DNA of 64,000 bases from Candidatus Kosakonia sp. 282A-S69. GTDB lineage: Bacteria > Pseudomonadota > Gammaproteobacteria > Enterobacterales > Enterobacteriaceae. Of this stretch, positions 1 to 9,519 are shown piece by piece. Below the pieces are notes generated by a model. The model was not told where the DNA came from, searched no databases, and saw only the letters and a program-made list of their open reading frames with translations. Where the stretch lies: NCBI RefSeq assembly GCF_029433855.1, contig NZ_JAROAU010000003.1:2949405-3013404 (forward strand), written 5' to 3'. A program made the translations under genes and the position numbers. Position 1 is the stretch's first letter; every line of letters starts with the position of its first letter.

Positions 1-39
1 TCAGATTTCTTCACCTGACAGGCCGGTGTGTTTGCCGTT

Positions 40-112
40 GTGCCGTGTCAGTGGAGGCGCATTATAGGGCGTTAATTCCTGCTGACAACCCCTAATTTCA
101 AAAAACTTTTCA
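40..112 (-). promoter_or_regulatory. rRNA operon P1 promoter (operon lies off the left edge)
   Basis: Read on the minus strand, this segment has a -35 TTGTCA (83-88) and a perfect -10 TATAAT (61-66) 16 bp apart, a GC-rich discriminator, and an A/T-rich stretch upstream (about 89-112) like an UP element. The downstream sequence, with AACGGCAAACAC, matches the leader of E. coli rrnB P1. In E. coli rrnB follows murI in this orientation, so a 16S gene is expected beyond position 1. Such promoters are controlled by ppGpp, Fis and the initiating NTP (established knowledge). Confidence 0.85.
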
Positions 113-139
113 ACCGTCTCTTTTTTGCGCAAAACAGCG

Positions 140-991
140 TTAAACAGCCAGTTTTTCGAGCCTTTCGAAGCCATAGCGCTGCAAAACGGGCAGTAATTGT
201 ACAGTTTCAGGCGTCAGCGCCATGCAGTAGGCAATATTATTGTCAAAAGATTTAGCCTCCGGCGCTTCATGCTCCAGCAGCCAGGCGGTACGCCGCGCAA
301 TCGCCGAACCTGAATCAATCAGCCGCGTCCCTTCCGGCAGCACCTGCAACAGCTCTTCTTGTAATAGTGGAAAGTGAGTGCAGCCCAGCACCACGGTGTC
401 TGGTGGCTCCTTCATCCGTAGCCATGGGCGCAGAATACGGCGCAACTCCTCAAGCGGCACAGGCTTACCGTGCAGTTTGCCCTCGGCCAGCTCCACCAGT
501 TCAGCGGACCCCAGCATTTCGATCCGGCACTCATTAGCGAAGCGCGCGATCAATTCATGCGTATAAGGACGCTTCACCGTGCCGCGCGTCGCCAGCAAGC
601 CTACGATGCCGTTTGCCGTTAACCGTGCCGCAGGTTTGATCGCCGGCACCACACCCACTACCGGAAAGGTAAACTTCTCACGCAGCGCGGGTAGCGAAAC
701 GGTGCTTGCCGAGTTACAGGCAATAATGGCCAGAGAGAGGGGGTAGCGCGCCTGAACGGCGGAAACAATCTCGACAACACGCTCAACAATAAACTCCTCG
801 CTCTTCTCACCATAGGGAAACGCGACGTTGTCGAAAGTGTAGATATAGTGCAAGTCCGGCAGGAGCTGCCGGATCTCGTCATACACGGAAAGCCCACCGA
901 CGCCGGAGTCAAACACCAGCACGGTGGGCCGCGCGTCAGAAGGTGTAGCTGCCAGACAAGGTGTATTCCCGTCCTGCAGTTTGGTAACCAT
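140..991 (-). CDS. murI: Glutamate racemase MurI
   Basis: MurI interconverts L- and D-glutamate in the cytoplasm and supplies D-glutamate for peptidoglycan. The 283-residue protein matches E. coli MurI almost throughout. The two catalytic cysteines are visible at C92 (in ACNSAST) and C204 (in GCTHFP), and the N-terminal substrate loop FDSGVGG is intact. The open frame extends 15 codons further upstream, but the ATG at 991 aligns with the E. coli start. The first 56 bases lie inside the 3' end of btuB in another frame, the same overlap as in E. coli, so expression is probably coupled to btuB. The rRNA P1 promoter follows directly. Confidence 0.96.
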   Translation of the reverse strand: MVTKLQDGNTPCLAATPSDARPTVLVFDSGVGGLSVYDEIRQLLPDLHYIYTFDNVAFPYGEKSEEFIVERVVEIVSAVQARYPLSLAIIACNSASTVSLPALREKFTFPVVGVVPAIKPAARLTANGIVGLLATRGTVKRPYTHELIARFANECRIEMLGSAELVELAEGKLHGKPVPLEELRRILRPWLRMKEPPDTVVLGCTHFPLLQEELLQVLPEGTRLIDSGSAIARRTAWLLEHEAPEAKSFDNNIAYCMALTPETVQLLPVLQRYGFERLEKLAV

Positions 992-2774
992 ATGCTGTCT
1001 CGTACTCTTTATCGAACAGGTTGGCGATTTTACCACGAACTGTCAGGTGAGAGGTTACAGGATATGAGGCAGAAAAATCGACGGTGCTATAACTTGGCAG
1101 AATACGTTTCTCGCCCGTTGTATAATCGTGACGCTTACTGAAATACTCCCATGCAAGATCCAAATCGACATCATATACAGACCAGTCAAGCTGGTACTTC
1201 GCCTGACGCTGCGCTCTACGCTGCAAAACGTCGTGGGTTTCATCATCACGCGGGTCAATATATTGCAGAGTGACGCGGTGTGAGAAAATGCCCGTACTGA
1301 TATCGCCGGTCCACTCAACACCTTTGATAGTCGCTGACTTAACATTGATATAAGCCTGATTGCTGTAATCAATGAGGTTCTCTATCTCATAGCGGTACGC
1401 CGAGAGACGCCAGTCCAGCGGACCGGTAAGCCCCTCGATACCTGCTTCCCACTGTTTCGACTCTTCCGGCTTCAGGTCTGGATTCGAGGCAATGCCAAAC
1501 CGCTTCGCGCCAAACTGCTGGCCCAGCGACGGTGCAAGGAATCCCGTGCCGTAAGAGAGAGTAAGGCGATAGTCCGGTACAAACTCCCACCCTGCTGCCG
1601 TCTGCCAGGTGCCATGCCAGCCAAATGAATCATCTTTATCTTCACGACCAGACGCCTCAAGCGTCACATCGCCTAACTGCTTCATTCCTGTCAGGTAGAG
1701 CCCGGTATTATCGCGATCGTAGGCATCGCGGCTGGTCTCGTTGGACGACACCAGCCGCTCCTGCTTCCAGTCCACGCCCGCGCCAACCGAACCTTTGCCG
1801 ATATCAACGTTATTTGCCCACTGAATGTAGCGCTGCTCCAGTTCATCCAGCGTCGTGCCCGTGTGATAACGACCATAGATGCTGCTGTAGTTGTAGTCTT
1901 TGCTTTTTTGATAGCTCGCCAGCAGCTGAGAAGAGTAAATATCATGGCGGAAGTTGAGTCCGGTATCCCAGCCCTGGGCATAGAGCTGGCGCTCATCAGC
2001 GCTGTATTCCGGCGAAAAGGGCGGGCTGCCGAGGTCATAATCCACGTTATTACTGAAGTCATACCCGCGGAAGAAGCCGTCAAAATTGTCGTTAAACGTA
2101 TGCTGTACGCTACCCCAGAAGGTTTTGTTCCGGTAGCCGTCGCGGTCCTGATCATGATCCCAACTGGAATCGGGCTGAACGTTAAATCCACGCGTGCCGG
2201 TATAGGAAGCCGACCCAGTTACCACCGTGTCACCAAAACGCTGGCGCATTGTACCGTCGTAGGTTTGATACCCCTTCGAACCGATGCCAGCATTAATTTG
2301 TGATTTCTCATCGCCCGCCAGGGTAATGATGTTAACCACGCCGCCAATTGCGCCAGAGCCATACACCGTCGAGCGTGGCCCGCGGATGTACTCCACGCGC
2401 TGCACCAGCGAGAGCGGGATCTGGTTCAGTTCGGGGCTGTTGCTGATGCCGGAACGGCCAACCGGCACACCGTCAATCATCAGCAGCAGGTGTTTGGCTT
2501 CCGTACCCCGCACATAGACAGAAGAGAGCTGCCCGATACCGCCGCTTTGCGAAATATCGATGCCCGGAAGGCGGCGCAGAACCTCTATCAGTGAGCGCGA
2601 CTGCCAGCGATCGATATCTTCACGCGTAACAATTTCCGTCGGTGCCAACACGGTTTTAAGCGGTTGTTGAAAACGGTTTGCTGTCACCACTAACTGATCC
2701 TGACCGCTATCCTGCGCCCAGCCGGAAAACGCCGTGACGGAGAGCGCCGTCAGCAGCGAAGCTTTTTTTATCAT
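936..2774 (-). CDS. btuB: TonB-dependent vitamin B12 outer-membrane receptor BtuB
   Basis: BtuB is the outer-membrane beta-barrel that takes up cobalamin using energy from TonB/ExbBD. The 612-residue protein has a signal peptide of about 20 residues ending near GWA-Q, a TonB box (LVVTANRF), a plug domain up to roughly residue 140, and a 22-strand barrel ending in the terminal phenylalanine (SGSYTF) typical of BAM substrates. The start at 2774 (MIKKASLL) matches E. coli; an upstream in-frame ATG at 2789 lies in the riboswitch region and is rejected. A cobalamin riboswitch precedes it, so high B12 should reduce its translation. The 3' end overlaps murI. Confidence 0.97.
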   Translation of the reverse strand: MIKKASLLTALSVTAFSGWAQDSGQDQLVVTANRFQQPLKTVLAPTEIVTREDIDRWQSRSLIEVLRRLPGIDISQSGGIGQLSSVYVRGTEAKHLLLMIDGVPVGRSGISNSPELNQIPLSLVQRVEYIRGPRSTVYGSGAIGGVVNIITLAGDEKSQINAGIGSKGYQTYDGTMRQRFGDTVVTGSASYTGTRGFNVQPDSSWDHDQDRDGYRNKTFWGSVQHTFNDNFDGFFRGYDFSNNVDYDLGSPPFSPEYSADERQLYAQGWDTGLNFRHDIYSSQLLASYQKSKDYNYSSIYGRYHTGTTLDELEQRYIQWANNVDIGKGSVGAGVDWKQERLVSSNETSRDAYDRDNTGLYLTGMKQLGDVTLEASGREDKDDSFGWHGTWQTAAGWEFVPDYRLTLSYGTGFLAPSLGQQFGAKRFGIASNPDLKPEESKQWEAGIEGLTGPLDWRLSAYRYEIENLIDYSNQAYINVKSATIKGVEWTGDISTGIFSHRVTLQYIDPRDDETHDVLQRRAQRQAKYQLDWSVYDVDLDLAWEYFSKRHDYTTGEKRILPSYSTVDFSASYPVTSHLTVRGKIANLFDKEYETAYGYQTAGREYTLSGSYTF

Positions 2775-2775
2775 T

Positions 2776-2996
2776 ATGTAAGCATCCACATAATAAGAAG
2801 GATGCCGCAGGTTCCATCAGTAGCTCGCGATGATGACAACCAGATGCGACGTATGCCGGCAGGTCTTCGGGCTTGGAGGTACTACAAGAGGCGACTTCCC
2901 ACCCGCAGGCAGTGTCTGGCCTCTCACCTTTATCCTTACCGCTGCGCGTCAGCCCCAGATTTACACTGGATTCCCTTTTAACTCACAGGACCGGAA
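2776..2996 (-). promoter_or_regulatory. Cobalamin riboswitch, btuB leader
   Basis: The btuB leader on the minus strand carries the B12 box (2855-2874, reading AAGCCCGAAGACCTGCC), the conserved segments GACACTGCC and GGTGGGAAG, and the 5' segment GGTCCTGTGAGTTA, in the same order as the E. coli btuB leader of about 240 nt. The element ends just before the btuB start codon, as expected for a switch that hides the ribosome binding site when adenosylcobalamin binds. The exact aptamer borders are approximate. Confidence 0.93.
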
Positions 2997-3001
2997 AAAG
3001 G

Positions 3002-3031
3002 ATGCTACATTCCGTTACATATAGATGTCCA
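3002..3031 (-). promoter_or_regulatory. Putative btuB promoter
   Basis: On the minus strand a -35 TGGACA (3026-3031) and a -10 TAGCAT (3002-3007) are separated by 18 bp and would start RNA near 2995, where the conserved btuB leader begins. Assignment rests on position and hexamer match only. Confidence 0.5.
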
Positions 3032-3126
3032 GACTGCTAAGAGACTATTTCGTTGCGCCCCGGGCTGGACATCCCGTGAGCAATCCCTACAATCCCCGCG
3101 TTATTCATAATCTCTCAGGAAGCATC

Positions 3127-4227
3127 ATGACCCCAGAACACCTGCCGACAGAACAGTACGAAGCCCAACTGGCCGAAAAAGTCGTACGTCTGCAATCGTT
3201 GATGACGCCTTTTTCCGCGCCGCTTCCGGAGGTGTTCCGCTCGCCTGTCAGCCATTACCGTATGCGCGCCGAGTTCCGTATCTGGCACGACGGGGACGAT
3301 CTCTACCACATCATTTTCGATCAGCAGACCAAATCGCGTATCCGTGTCGACAGCTTCCCGGCGGCAAGCGAGCTGATCAGTCAGTTAATGGCGGTGATGA
3401 TTGATGCGGTGCGCGATAACAAAACCCTGCGCCATAAACTCTTCCAGATTGATTATCTGAGCACCCTGAGCAACCAGGCGATCATCACCCTGCTCTATCA
3501 CAAGAAACTGGATGCCGAGTGGCTGGTAGAGGCCACGCGCCTGCGCGACGCGTTACGCGCGCAGAACCTGAATGTGCAGATTATTGGCCGCGCCACCAAA
3601 ACCAAAATCGAGCTGGACCAGGATTTCGTTGATGAGCGCCTGCCGGTTGATGGTCAGGAGATGATCTACCGCCAGGTGGAGAACAGCTTCACCCAGCCGA
3701 ATGCGGCAATGAATATTCAGATGCTAGAGTGGGCGCTGGATGTGACGCGTGGGTCGAAAGGCGATCTGCTGGAGCTTTACTGCGGTAACGGCAACTTCTC
3801 ACTGGCGCTGGCGCGCAATTTCGATCGCGTACTGGCGACAGAGATTGCTAAACCTTCGGTTGCAGCGGCGCAGTACAACATCGCAGCGAACCACATTGAT
3901 AATGTGCAGATTATCCGCATGTCGGCGGAGGAGTTTACTCAGGCGATGAACGGCGTGCGTGCCTTTAACCGCTTACAGGGTATTGATTTGCAGAGCTACC
4001 AGTGCGAAACGATTTTCGTCGATCCCCCGCGCAGCGGGCTGGATGCAGAGACGGAGAAGATGGTGCAGGCCTACCCGCGCATCCTGTATATCTCCTGCAA
4101 CCCGGAAACGTTATGCAAAAACCTGGAAACCTTAAGCCAGACGCATACGGTTTCACGCCTGGCGCTGTTTGACCAGTTCCCCTACACGCACCATATGGAG
4201 TGCGGCGTCCTGCTGACGCGCAAGTAA
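3127..4227 (+). CDS. trmA: tRNA (uracil-5-)-methyltransferase TrmA
   Basis: TrmA uses S-adenosylmethionine to make 5-methyluridine at position 54 of tRNA (T-loop) and also modifies tmRNA. The 366-residue protein shows the SAM-binding motif [13 protein letters not shown], the motif FVDPPRSG, and the catalytic cysteine in YISCNPETL near residue 324. The start at 3127 ([10 protein letters not shown]) matches E. coli; the frame is open 34 codons upstream but that part overlaps the btuB promoter region. The gene is divergent from btuB and convergent with yijD, as in E. coli. In E. coli transcription is growth-rate controlled. Confidence 0.96.
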   Translation: MTPEHLPTEQYEAQLAEKVVRLQSLMTPFSAPLPEVFRSPVSHYRMRAEFRIWHDGDDLYHIIFDQQTKSRIRVDSFPAASELISQLMAVMIDAVRDNKTLRHKLFQIDYLSTLSNQAIITLLYHKKLDAEWLVEATRLRDALRAQNLNVQIIGRATKTKIELDQDFVDERLPVDGQEMIYRQVENSFTQPNAAMNIQMLEWALDVTRGSKGDLLELYCGNGNFSLALARNFDRVLATEIAKPSVAAAQYNIAANHIDNVQIIRMSAEEFTQAMNGVRAFNRLQGIDLQSYQCETIFVDPPRSGLDAETEKMVQAYPRILYISCNPETLCKNLETLSQTHTVSRLALFDQFPYTHHMECGVLLTRK

Positions 4228-4234
4228 TCGCGAT

Positions 4235-4260
4235 GCCGGAGGTGTCAAACGCCCTCCGGC
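4235..4260. repeat. REP-like palindrome between trmA and yijD
   Basis: An inverted repeat with arms GCCGGAGG (4235-4242) and CCTCCGGC (4253-4260) lies between the convergent ends of trmA and yijD. The sequence is REP-like. It could act as an mRNA 3'-end stabiliser for either gene; no long T-run follows. Confidence 0.6.
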
Positions 4261-4267
4261 TTAACGT

Positions 4268-4639
4268 TTACTCAGAATCGGAGGCTTCGTACTGACGACT
4301 GCGGTTGCGCAGGCGAAAGCCAATCCAGAAGACCAGAATCACCGCCAGCAGAGCGGGCAGGAAGTTAGAGCCCATATCCGGATACTCCGCGCGTACCACG
4401 GCACTGTAGAGCAGCACACCGAGAATAAAGCAGGCGGCGGAAAGACCCGGTAAACCCACCGGCATAGTGCGATTCTGGTAGCGCTGATGCAGACAGTAGA
4501 TCGTCAGCACCAGCGAGATAATGGGAAAGAGCGAAAAGGGTACGAGGGAGCTAAACACGGCGGTAAACGTGCCGTTAATGGACAAACCGGCGATCAGCGC
4601 CAGCAGCAGCGTACCTTTATCTTGACCTGACTGTTTCAT
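4268..4639 (-). CDS. yijD: Inner-membrane protein YijD (DUF1422)
   Basis: This is a 123-residue hydrophobic protein with about four transmembrane segments (roughly residues 8-28, 30-48, 62-82 and 93-110), matching E. coli YijD along its length. Its function is unknown. It lies immediately downstream of fabR, so the two are co-transcribed and probably translationally coupled. Two ATG codons stand side by side (4642 and 4639); the second is better spaced from the AAGGA ribosome site within the end of fabR and matches the E. coli start. The link to fabR suggests, but does not prove, a role in membrane lipid homeostasis. Confidence 0.9.
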   Translation of the reverse strand: MKQSGQDKGTLLLALIAGLSINGTFTAVFSSLVPFSLFPIISLVLTIYCLHQRYQNRTMPVGLPGLSAACFILGVLLYSAVVRAEYPDMGSNFLPALLAVILVFWIGFRLRNRSRQYEASDSE

Positions 4640-4642
4640 CAT

Positions 4643-5284
4643 TCATCCTTCACTCGTCGGTTGTTGCGCCATTTTTTCCTGTTCGCGGCGATACCAGTAA
4701 TATGCGCCTTTTGAAATCATACGCAGCTGTAAAACCAGCCGCTCTTCCAGCTGTTTGCGCTGCTCTGCGCTCACGTCCAGCGCTTCCGCACCGGCGTTAA
4801 AGACGATGGTGACCATCGCTTCAGCCTGCGCTTCCGTAAAGGCGCGCGGCATATGGTTTTCGAGTTCGAGGTAATCGGCAAGTTCCGCAATAAAGTGCTG
4901 GATCTCGCGCGCGACCGCTGCACGAAACGCGGCTGACGTTCCTGAGCGCTCACGTAAAAGTAGCCGAAAGGCGTTCGGGTTATTACCGATAAACTCCATA
5001 AAAGTGGAGACCGACGTGCGGATCACACTGCCGCCTTTGGCGATCCGCTGGCGCGCCTGGCGCATCAGCTGGCGCAGCATCAGTCCGCTCTCATCGACCA
5101 TCGTCAGACCGAGTTCATCCACGTCGCGGAAGTGCCGGTAAAATGACGTTGGCGCAATGCCCGCTTCACGAGCCACTTCCCGCAGGCTCAGACTGGTAAA
5201 ACTTCGCTCAGCGCTCAGTTGGCTGAATGCGGCTTCAACCAGTGACCGCCGCGTTCTCTCTTTTTGTTGCGCTCTTACACCCAT
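4643..5284 (-). CDS. fabR: TetR-family repressor of unsaturated fatty acid synthesis FabR
   Basis: FabR represses fabB and fabA and so sets the ratio of unsaturated to saturated fatty acids, sensing acyl-ACP or acyl-CoA pools. The 213-residue protein begins with the TetR helix-turn-helix (about residues 10-56, including [18 protein letters not shown]) followed by an all-helical ligand domain. The start at 5284 (MGVRAQQK) is chosen by homology; a longer form from 5341 is open but unlike E. coli at its N-terminus. The gene is divergent from sthA and forms an operon with yijD. Confidence 0.94.
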   Translation of the reverse strand: MGVRAQQKERTRRSLVEAAFSQLSAERSFTSLSLREVAREAGIAPTSFYRHFRDVDELGLTMVDESGLMLRQLMRQARQRIAKGGSVIRTSVSTFMEFIGNNPNAFRLLLRERSGTSAAFRAAVAREIQHFIAELADYLELENHMPRAFTEAQAEAMVTIVFNAGAEALDVSAEQRKQLEERLVLQLRMISKGAYYWYRREQEKMAQQPTSEG

Positions 5285-5483
5285 CACGATGTTTGAATCC
5301 TTCCAGGGGCCCGCTGGCACTATACCAGAGAATAAATCCAAACCGATTGTACTGGATTGTGACGGATTGTTTACGCGCAGATTCTTCTTTTTCAGCGGAA
5401 AAAAGCACAGTGATAATTGGGTTATCCCGCGGTTAATGTTAGTATTATGTTGCTTTTATGTATAAGAACAGGTAAGCCTTACC

Positions 5484-6884
5484 ATGCCACATTCCTACGA
5501 TTACGATGCAATAGTGATAGGCTCCGGTCCCGGCGGCGAAGGTGCAGCCATGGGTCTCGTTAAACAGGGAGCCCGGGTAGCGGTTATTGAGCGCTACCAC
5601 AATGTCGGCGGCGGCTGTACGCACTGGGGCACCATCCCCTCGAAAGCGCTCCGTCACGCAGTCAGCCGCATTATCGAGTTTAACCAGAACCCGCTCTACA
5701 GCGACCATTCCCGCCTTCTTCGCTCCTCTTTCTCCGACATCCTGAACCATGCCGAAAGCGTGATTAACCAGCAAACGCGTATGCGTCAGGGTTTTTATGA
5801 GCGTAACCACTGCGACATTCTGGAAGGCAACGCGCACTTTATTGATGACCACACGCTGGCGCTGGAGTGTCATGATGGCACCGTCGAAACGCTGACGGCA
5901 GAGAAGTTTGTCATCGCCTGCGGCTCGCGCCCTTATCACCCGGATGATGTCGACTTCGCGCACCCGCGCGTCTACGACAGCGACTCGATTCTTGATATGC
6001 ACCACGAACCCCGACACGTAATTATCTATGGTGCAGGGGTTATTGGCTGTGAATATGCGTCGATTTTCCGCGGTATGAATGTGAAGGTAGACCTGATCAA
6101 CACCCGCGATCGCCTGCTGGCGTTCCTCGATCAGGAGATGTCTGACTCCCTCTCCTACCACTTCTGGAACAGCGGCGTGGTGATTCGCCACAACGAAGAG
6201 TATGAGCGCATCGAGCCATTAGATGATGGCGTCATCATGCACCTGAAATCGGGGAAGAAGCTGAAAGCGGACTGCCTGCTCTACGCGAACGGCCGCACCG
6301 GGAATACCGACAGCCTTCAGCTTGCTAATATCGGGCTGGAAGCGGATAGCCGTGGTCAGCTGAAGGTCAACAGCATGTACCAGACCGCGCTGCCACACAT
6401 CTACGCCGTGGGCGATGTGATTGGTTATCCGAGCCTGGCATCAGCGGCTTACGATCAGGGGCGTATCGCCGCGCAGGCGATGATCAAAGGTGAAGCCACC
6501 GCGCATCTGATTGAGGATATTCCGACCGGCATCTACACCATTCCGGAGATCAGCTCCGTCGGTAAAACCGAACAGCAGCTCACTGCCATGAAAGTGCCTT
6601 ATGAAGTGGGTCGTGCACAGTTTAAACACCTCGCGCGGGCACAAATCGTGGGCATGAATATCGGTACGCTGAAGATTCTGTTTCACCGCGAAACCAAAGA
6701 GATTTTGGGGATCCACTGCTTTGGCGAGCGCGCAGCCGAGATTATTCACATCGGCCAGGCGATTATGGAGCAGAAAGGTGGCGGTAACACCATTGAGTAC
6801 TTCGTTAACACCACCTTCAACTACCCAACCATGGCGGAAGCCTATCGGGTAGCGGCACTGAACGGCTTAAACCGCCTGTTTTAA
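5484..6884 (+). CDS. sthA: Soluble pyridine nucleotide transhydrogenase SthA (UdhA)
   Basis: SthA is a cytoplasmic FAD flavoprotein that transfers hydride from NADPH to NAD+, lowering excess NADPH. The protein has 466 residues, the E. coli length. It has the FAD motif [12 protein letters not shown] near the N-terminus, the NAD(P) motif [13 protein letters not shown] near residue 180, and a C-terminal dimerisation domain. The usual redox-active CxxxxC of the disulfide reductase family is reduced to one cysteine ([13 protein letters not shown]), which is characteristic of this enzyme. Its last 18 bases overlap the 3' end of oxyR on the other strand. Confidence 0.97.
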   Translation: MPHSYDYDAIVIGSGPGGEGAAMGLVKQGARVAVIERYHNVGGGCTHWGTIPSKALRHAVSRIIEFNQNPLYSDHSRLLRSSFSDILNHAESVINQQTRMRQGFYERNHCDILEGNAHFIDDHTLALECHDGTVETLTAEKFVIACGSRPYHPDDVDFAHPRVYDSDSILDMHHEPRHVIIYGAGVIGCEYASIFRGMNVKVDLINTRDRLLAFLDQEMSDSLSYHFWNSGVVIRHNEEYERIEPLDDGVIMHLKSGKKLKADCLLYANGRTGNTDSLQLANIGLEADSRGQLKVNSMYQTALPHIYAVGDVIGYPSLASAAYDQGRIAAQAMIKGEATAHLIEDIPTGIYTIPEISSVGKTEQQLTAMKVPYEVGRAQFKHLARAQIVGMNIGTLKILFHRETKEILGIHCFGERAAEIIHIGQAIMEQKGGGNTIEYFVNTTFNYPTMAEAYRVAALNGLNRLF

Positions 6885-7784
6885 GCCATTATCGAAATGG
6901 CCATCCATCGCGCCGCGGATGGCCTCTGCCAGCTGCTCATAGCGGCTGCGCAGCGGCGAGCCTGGTCGATAAACCAGCCCAACCGTACGCTTCGGCTCCG
7001 GCTTAATGCACGGTAAGTAGACCACGCCATCACGTTTACGCTCGCGCGGTACGGCAAGCGCTGGCAGCAGCGTGATGCCGCTTCCTGCCGCGACCATATT
7101 ACGCAGCGTTTCCAGGCTGGTTGCGCGGAAATGGGTATCTTCATCCGCGCCCGCTTCGAAGCAGAAGCCCATCGCCTGATCGCGCAGGCAGTGCCCATCT
7201 TCCAGCATCAGCAGCTTTTCACCCGCCAGATCGGCCATCGGCACGCATTCGCGGTTCGCCCAGGCATGATCTTCGTAAATAGCCAGCATCATCGGCTCGT
7301 CAAACAGCGGCACTTCAATAAAGGCTTCGCTCTCTTTCACCAGCGCGAGGATCGCGCAGTCGAGCTTGCCGCTATCAAGCTGCGCCAGCAGTTGCTGCGT
7401 CTGCGCTTCGTGCAGATACATCTCGAGTTTCGGGAAGGTTTGATGCAGCAGCGGAATAATATGCGGCAGCAGATAGGGGCCTACAGTCGGGATCAGCCCA
7501 ATGTGCAGCGGGCCGGACATGGTTTCCCCCTGCTGGCTTGCCATCTCTTTGAGCACCTTGACTTCGCGCAGTACCGTGCGCGCCTGGTCCACCAGCAGCA
7601 ATCCGGCCTGGGTAAAGAGAACCTTGCGGCTGGTGCGCTCAAGCAGCATTACGCCCAGTTCATCTTCCAGTTTGCGGATCTGCCCGCTCAGCGTAGGTTG
7701 GCTGACGTGGCAAGAGTCGGCTGCACGGCGAAAATGGCGGTGTTCCGCTAATGCCACCAGGTATTCAAGATCACGAATATTCAT
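6867..7784 (-). CDS. oxyR: Hydrogen peroxide-sensing LysR-type regulator OxyR
   Basis: OxyR activates peroxide-defence genes and OxyS when hydrogen peroxide forms the C199-C208 disulfide. The 305-residue protein has the LysR helix-turn-helix at residues 5-60 and both sensing cysteines at the expected positions (GHC199L and GFC208FE). The start at 7784 (MNIRDLEYL) matches E. coli; a further ATG two codons upstream (7790) cannot be excluded. The gene is divergent from oxyS across an OxyR site, so it should be autorepressed. Its 3' end overlaps sthA by 18 bases. Confidence 0.97.
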   Translation of the reverse strand: MNIRDLEYLVALAEHRHFRRAADSCHVSQPTLSGQIRKLEDELGVMLLERTSRKVLFTQAGLLLVDQARTVLREVKVLKEMASQQGETMSGPLHIGLIPTVGPYLLPHIIPLLHQTFPKLEMYLHEAQTQQLLAQLDSGKLDCAILALVKESEAFIEVPLFDEPMMLAIYEDHAWANRECVPMADLAGEKLLMLEDGHCLRDQAMGFCFEAGADEDTHFRATSLETLRNMVAAGSGITLLPALAVPRERKRDGVVYLPCIKPEPKRTVGLVYRPGSPLRSRYEQLAEAIRGAMDGHFDNGLKQAV

Positions 7785-7804
7785 CTTCATCCTCCGTCGC
7801 CACG

Positions 7805-7841
7805 ATAGTTCATGGCGATAGATAGCATAGCAATGAACGAT
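7805..7841. promoter_or_regulatory. OxyR operator between oxyR and oxyS
   Basis: Four tetranucleotide contacts are spaced one helical turn apart: ATAG (7805-7808), CGAT (7816-7819), ATAG (7827-7830) and CGAT (7838-7841). This fits the OxyR consensus ATAG-N7-CTAT-N7-ATAG-N7-CTAT with one change in each second-type element. A -10-like TACAAT at 7862-7867 for oxyS lies just beyond, so the site can both repress oxyR and activate oxyS. Confidence 0.8.
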
Positions 7842-7879
7842 TATCCCTATCAAGCCTTCTGTACAATAATTGGCTCCAG

Positions 7880-7990
7880 GAAACGTAGTGGTACTGTGTT
7901 TCACCCTAACCAGTCCCCCTCTTCTCTACCGTTTCTCTCTGTACAACTAAAGCCAACGTGAACGTTTTGCGGACCTTTGTGTCCGCTTTT
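7880..7990 (+). ncRNA. oxyS: OxyS small regulatory RNA
   Basis: OxyS is the peroxide-induced, Hfq-dependent small RNA divergent from oxyR. The 5' end (GAAACG, 7880-7885) pairs with CGTTTC at 7930-7935 to form the first stem. The unpaired linker around 7945-7964 keeps AACTAAAGCCAACGTGAAC of E. coli OxyS. The 3' terminator is GCGGAC (7969-7974) with GTCCGC (7981-7986) and eight T. Loop sequences used for fhlA pairing in E. coli are different here. The exact 5' end is inferred. Confidence 0.85.
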
Positions 7991-8000
7991 TTTTGCATAC

Positions 8001-8027
8001 AAAAAAGCCCGGCGTTACGCCAGGCTC
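8001..8027 (-). terminator. Rho-independent terminator of argCBH
   Basis: On the minus strand AGCCTGGCG, a three-base loop and CGCCGGGCT form a hairpin followed by TTTTTT, about 20 bases after the argH stop codon. It sits back to back with the OxyS terminator. Confidence 0.85.
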
Positions 8028-8047
8028 ATCTCGTTTCCACGCTTATC

Positions 8048-9421
8048 TCACACAAGACGCGCTTTTGCCTCAGCAATCGCCCGCGCAACCTGCGTCGGGG
8101 AAACACCCCCTTTCGCCGCGCGTTTATCCAGGCAAGATTGCAGGGCAAGGATTGGGTAAACATCGTCACCAATCACTGTGCTGAACTGTTGCAGGTCGGC
8201 AAGCGCCAGCTCCTCCAGCGGCTTACCCTGACGAATCGCTTCCACGACCGCTTCACCCACAATGTGGTGCGCTTCACGGAACGGCACGCCTTTGGCGACC
8301 AGGTAATCTGCCAGCTCGGTCGCGTTCGCGTAACCCTGCTGCGCCGCTTCCTGGCAACGCGGACGTTTCACTTGAAGACCATCCAGCACCAGTGTCGCCA
8401 TATGCAGGCAGTCAAGCCAGGTATCAAGCGCGTCGAACAGCCCCTCTTTATCTTCCTGCATATCTTTGTTGTAGGCCAACGGCAGCCCTTTCAGCGTCAT
8501 CATCATGCCAGTGAGCGCGCCCTGAACACGACCGCATTTACCGCGGATCAGCTCCAGCGCATCCGGGTTTTTCTTCTGCGGCATCAAAGATGAGCCGGAA
8601 GTGACGCGATCGGAAAGCTCAACAAAACCCGCTTCACCAGAGTTGAAGAAGATCAGATCTTCGGCGAAACGCGACAGGTGCACCATGCCAATCGAAGCAC
8701 TGGAGAGCAGTTCAAGCACGTGATCGCGGTCGGAAACGCTGTCCAGGCTATTACGGGTGGCCGACGCAAAACCTAACCAGCCCGCGAGCTGTTCGCGATC
8801 AATCTCATAGGCAGTGCCCGCCAGCGCGCCGCAGCCCAGGGGGCTGACATCCAGACGCTTCAGCGCATCCTGCAAACGGCTCTCATCACGGGCCAGCATC
8901 TCAACGTAAGCCAAAGACCAGTGCGCAAAGGTGACCGGCTGGGCACGCTGCAGGTGCGTATAGCCCGGCATGACGGCGTCCTGATTGTTCTCTGCGGTCA
9001 CCACCAGCGCGCTCTGCAGCTGACGGTTCGCCAGCAGCAGTTCGCTGATGGTCTCTTTGCACCACAGTTTCAGATCGGTGGCGACCTGGTCGTTACGGCT
9101 GCGCCCGGTATGCAATTTCTTGCCAAGCTGACCCACTTTATCGATCAGCTTCCCTTCCACCCAGCTATGAATATCTTCCGCGTCGCTCTGCAGGATCTGC
9201 TCCGGGTTGGCGCGCACCTCTTCCAGCAGGGTGTTCAGCGCCTCTTCAAGCTGCTGCTGCTCGGCTTCGCTCATCACGCCAACGGTGACTAACGCTTTGG
9301 ACCAGGCCACAGAGCCAACGATATCCTGCTCCGCCAGGCGGTAGTCAAAGCGCAAAGAGTCGTTGAACTGTTTGAACCGTTGATCCGCTGCCTGAGTAAA
9401 ACGCCCGCCCCAAAGTGCCAT
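8048..9421 (-). CDS. argH: Argininosuccinate lyase ArgH
   Basis: ArgH splits argininosuccinate into arginine and fumarate, the last step of arginine biosynthesis. The protein has 457 residues, the E. coli length, and belongs to the fumarase/aspartase superfamily. The signature loop with the catalytic serine is visible as [14 protein letters not shown] near residues 275-290, and the [13 protein letters not shown] segment binds substrate. It is the last gene of argCBH and is separated from argB by a 98-bp spacer that contains a REP palindrome, which may lower or stabilise distal expression. Confidence 0.97.
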   Translation of the reverse strand: MALWGGRFTQAADQRFKQFNDSLRFDYRLAEQDIVGSVAWSKALVTVGVMSEAEQQQLEEALNTLLEEVRANPEQILQSDAEDIHSWVEGKLIDKVGQLGKKLHTGRSRNDQVATDLKLWCKETISELLLANRQLQSALVVTAENNQDAVMPGYTHLQRAQPVTFAHWSLAYVEMLARDESRLQDALKRLDVSPLGCGALAGTAYEIDREQLAGWLGFASATRNSLDSVSDRDHVLELLSSASIGMVHLSRFAEDLIFFNSGEAGFVELSDRVTSGSSLMPQKKNPDALELIRGKCGRVQGALTGMMMTLKGLPLAYNKDMQEDKEGLFDALDTWLDCLHMATLVLDGLQVKRPRCQEAAQQGYANATELADYLVAKGVPFREAHHIVGEAVVEAIRQGKPLEELALADLQQFSTVIGDDVYPILALQSCLDKRAAKGGVSPTQVARAIAEAKARLV

Positions 9422-9446
9422 AATATGCTTCCCTCTTTTCTACGTT

Positions 9447-9477
9447 TTGCCGGATGGCGCCTGCGCTTATCCGGCCT
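9447..9477. repeat. REP element in the argB-argH spacer
   Basis: GCCGGATGGCGC and GCGCTTATCCGGC form the imperfect palindrome of a classical REP unit (9449-9475), followed by CTACA. It interrupts the argCBH operon. Confidence 0.8.
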
Positions 9478-9519
9478 ACAGATTCAGTTCACCCAGGCCC
9501 GAACGGGCGCCGGGCGCTT

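Noticed and set aside
3025-3126. N-terminal extension of trmA by 34 codons
   Set aside because: The region overlaps the divergent btuB promoter, and the E. coli start is conserved at 3127.
5445-6191. 248-codon minus-strand frame inside sthA
   Set aside because: Antisense to the conserved FAD domain of SthA; no motif and no gene context.
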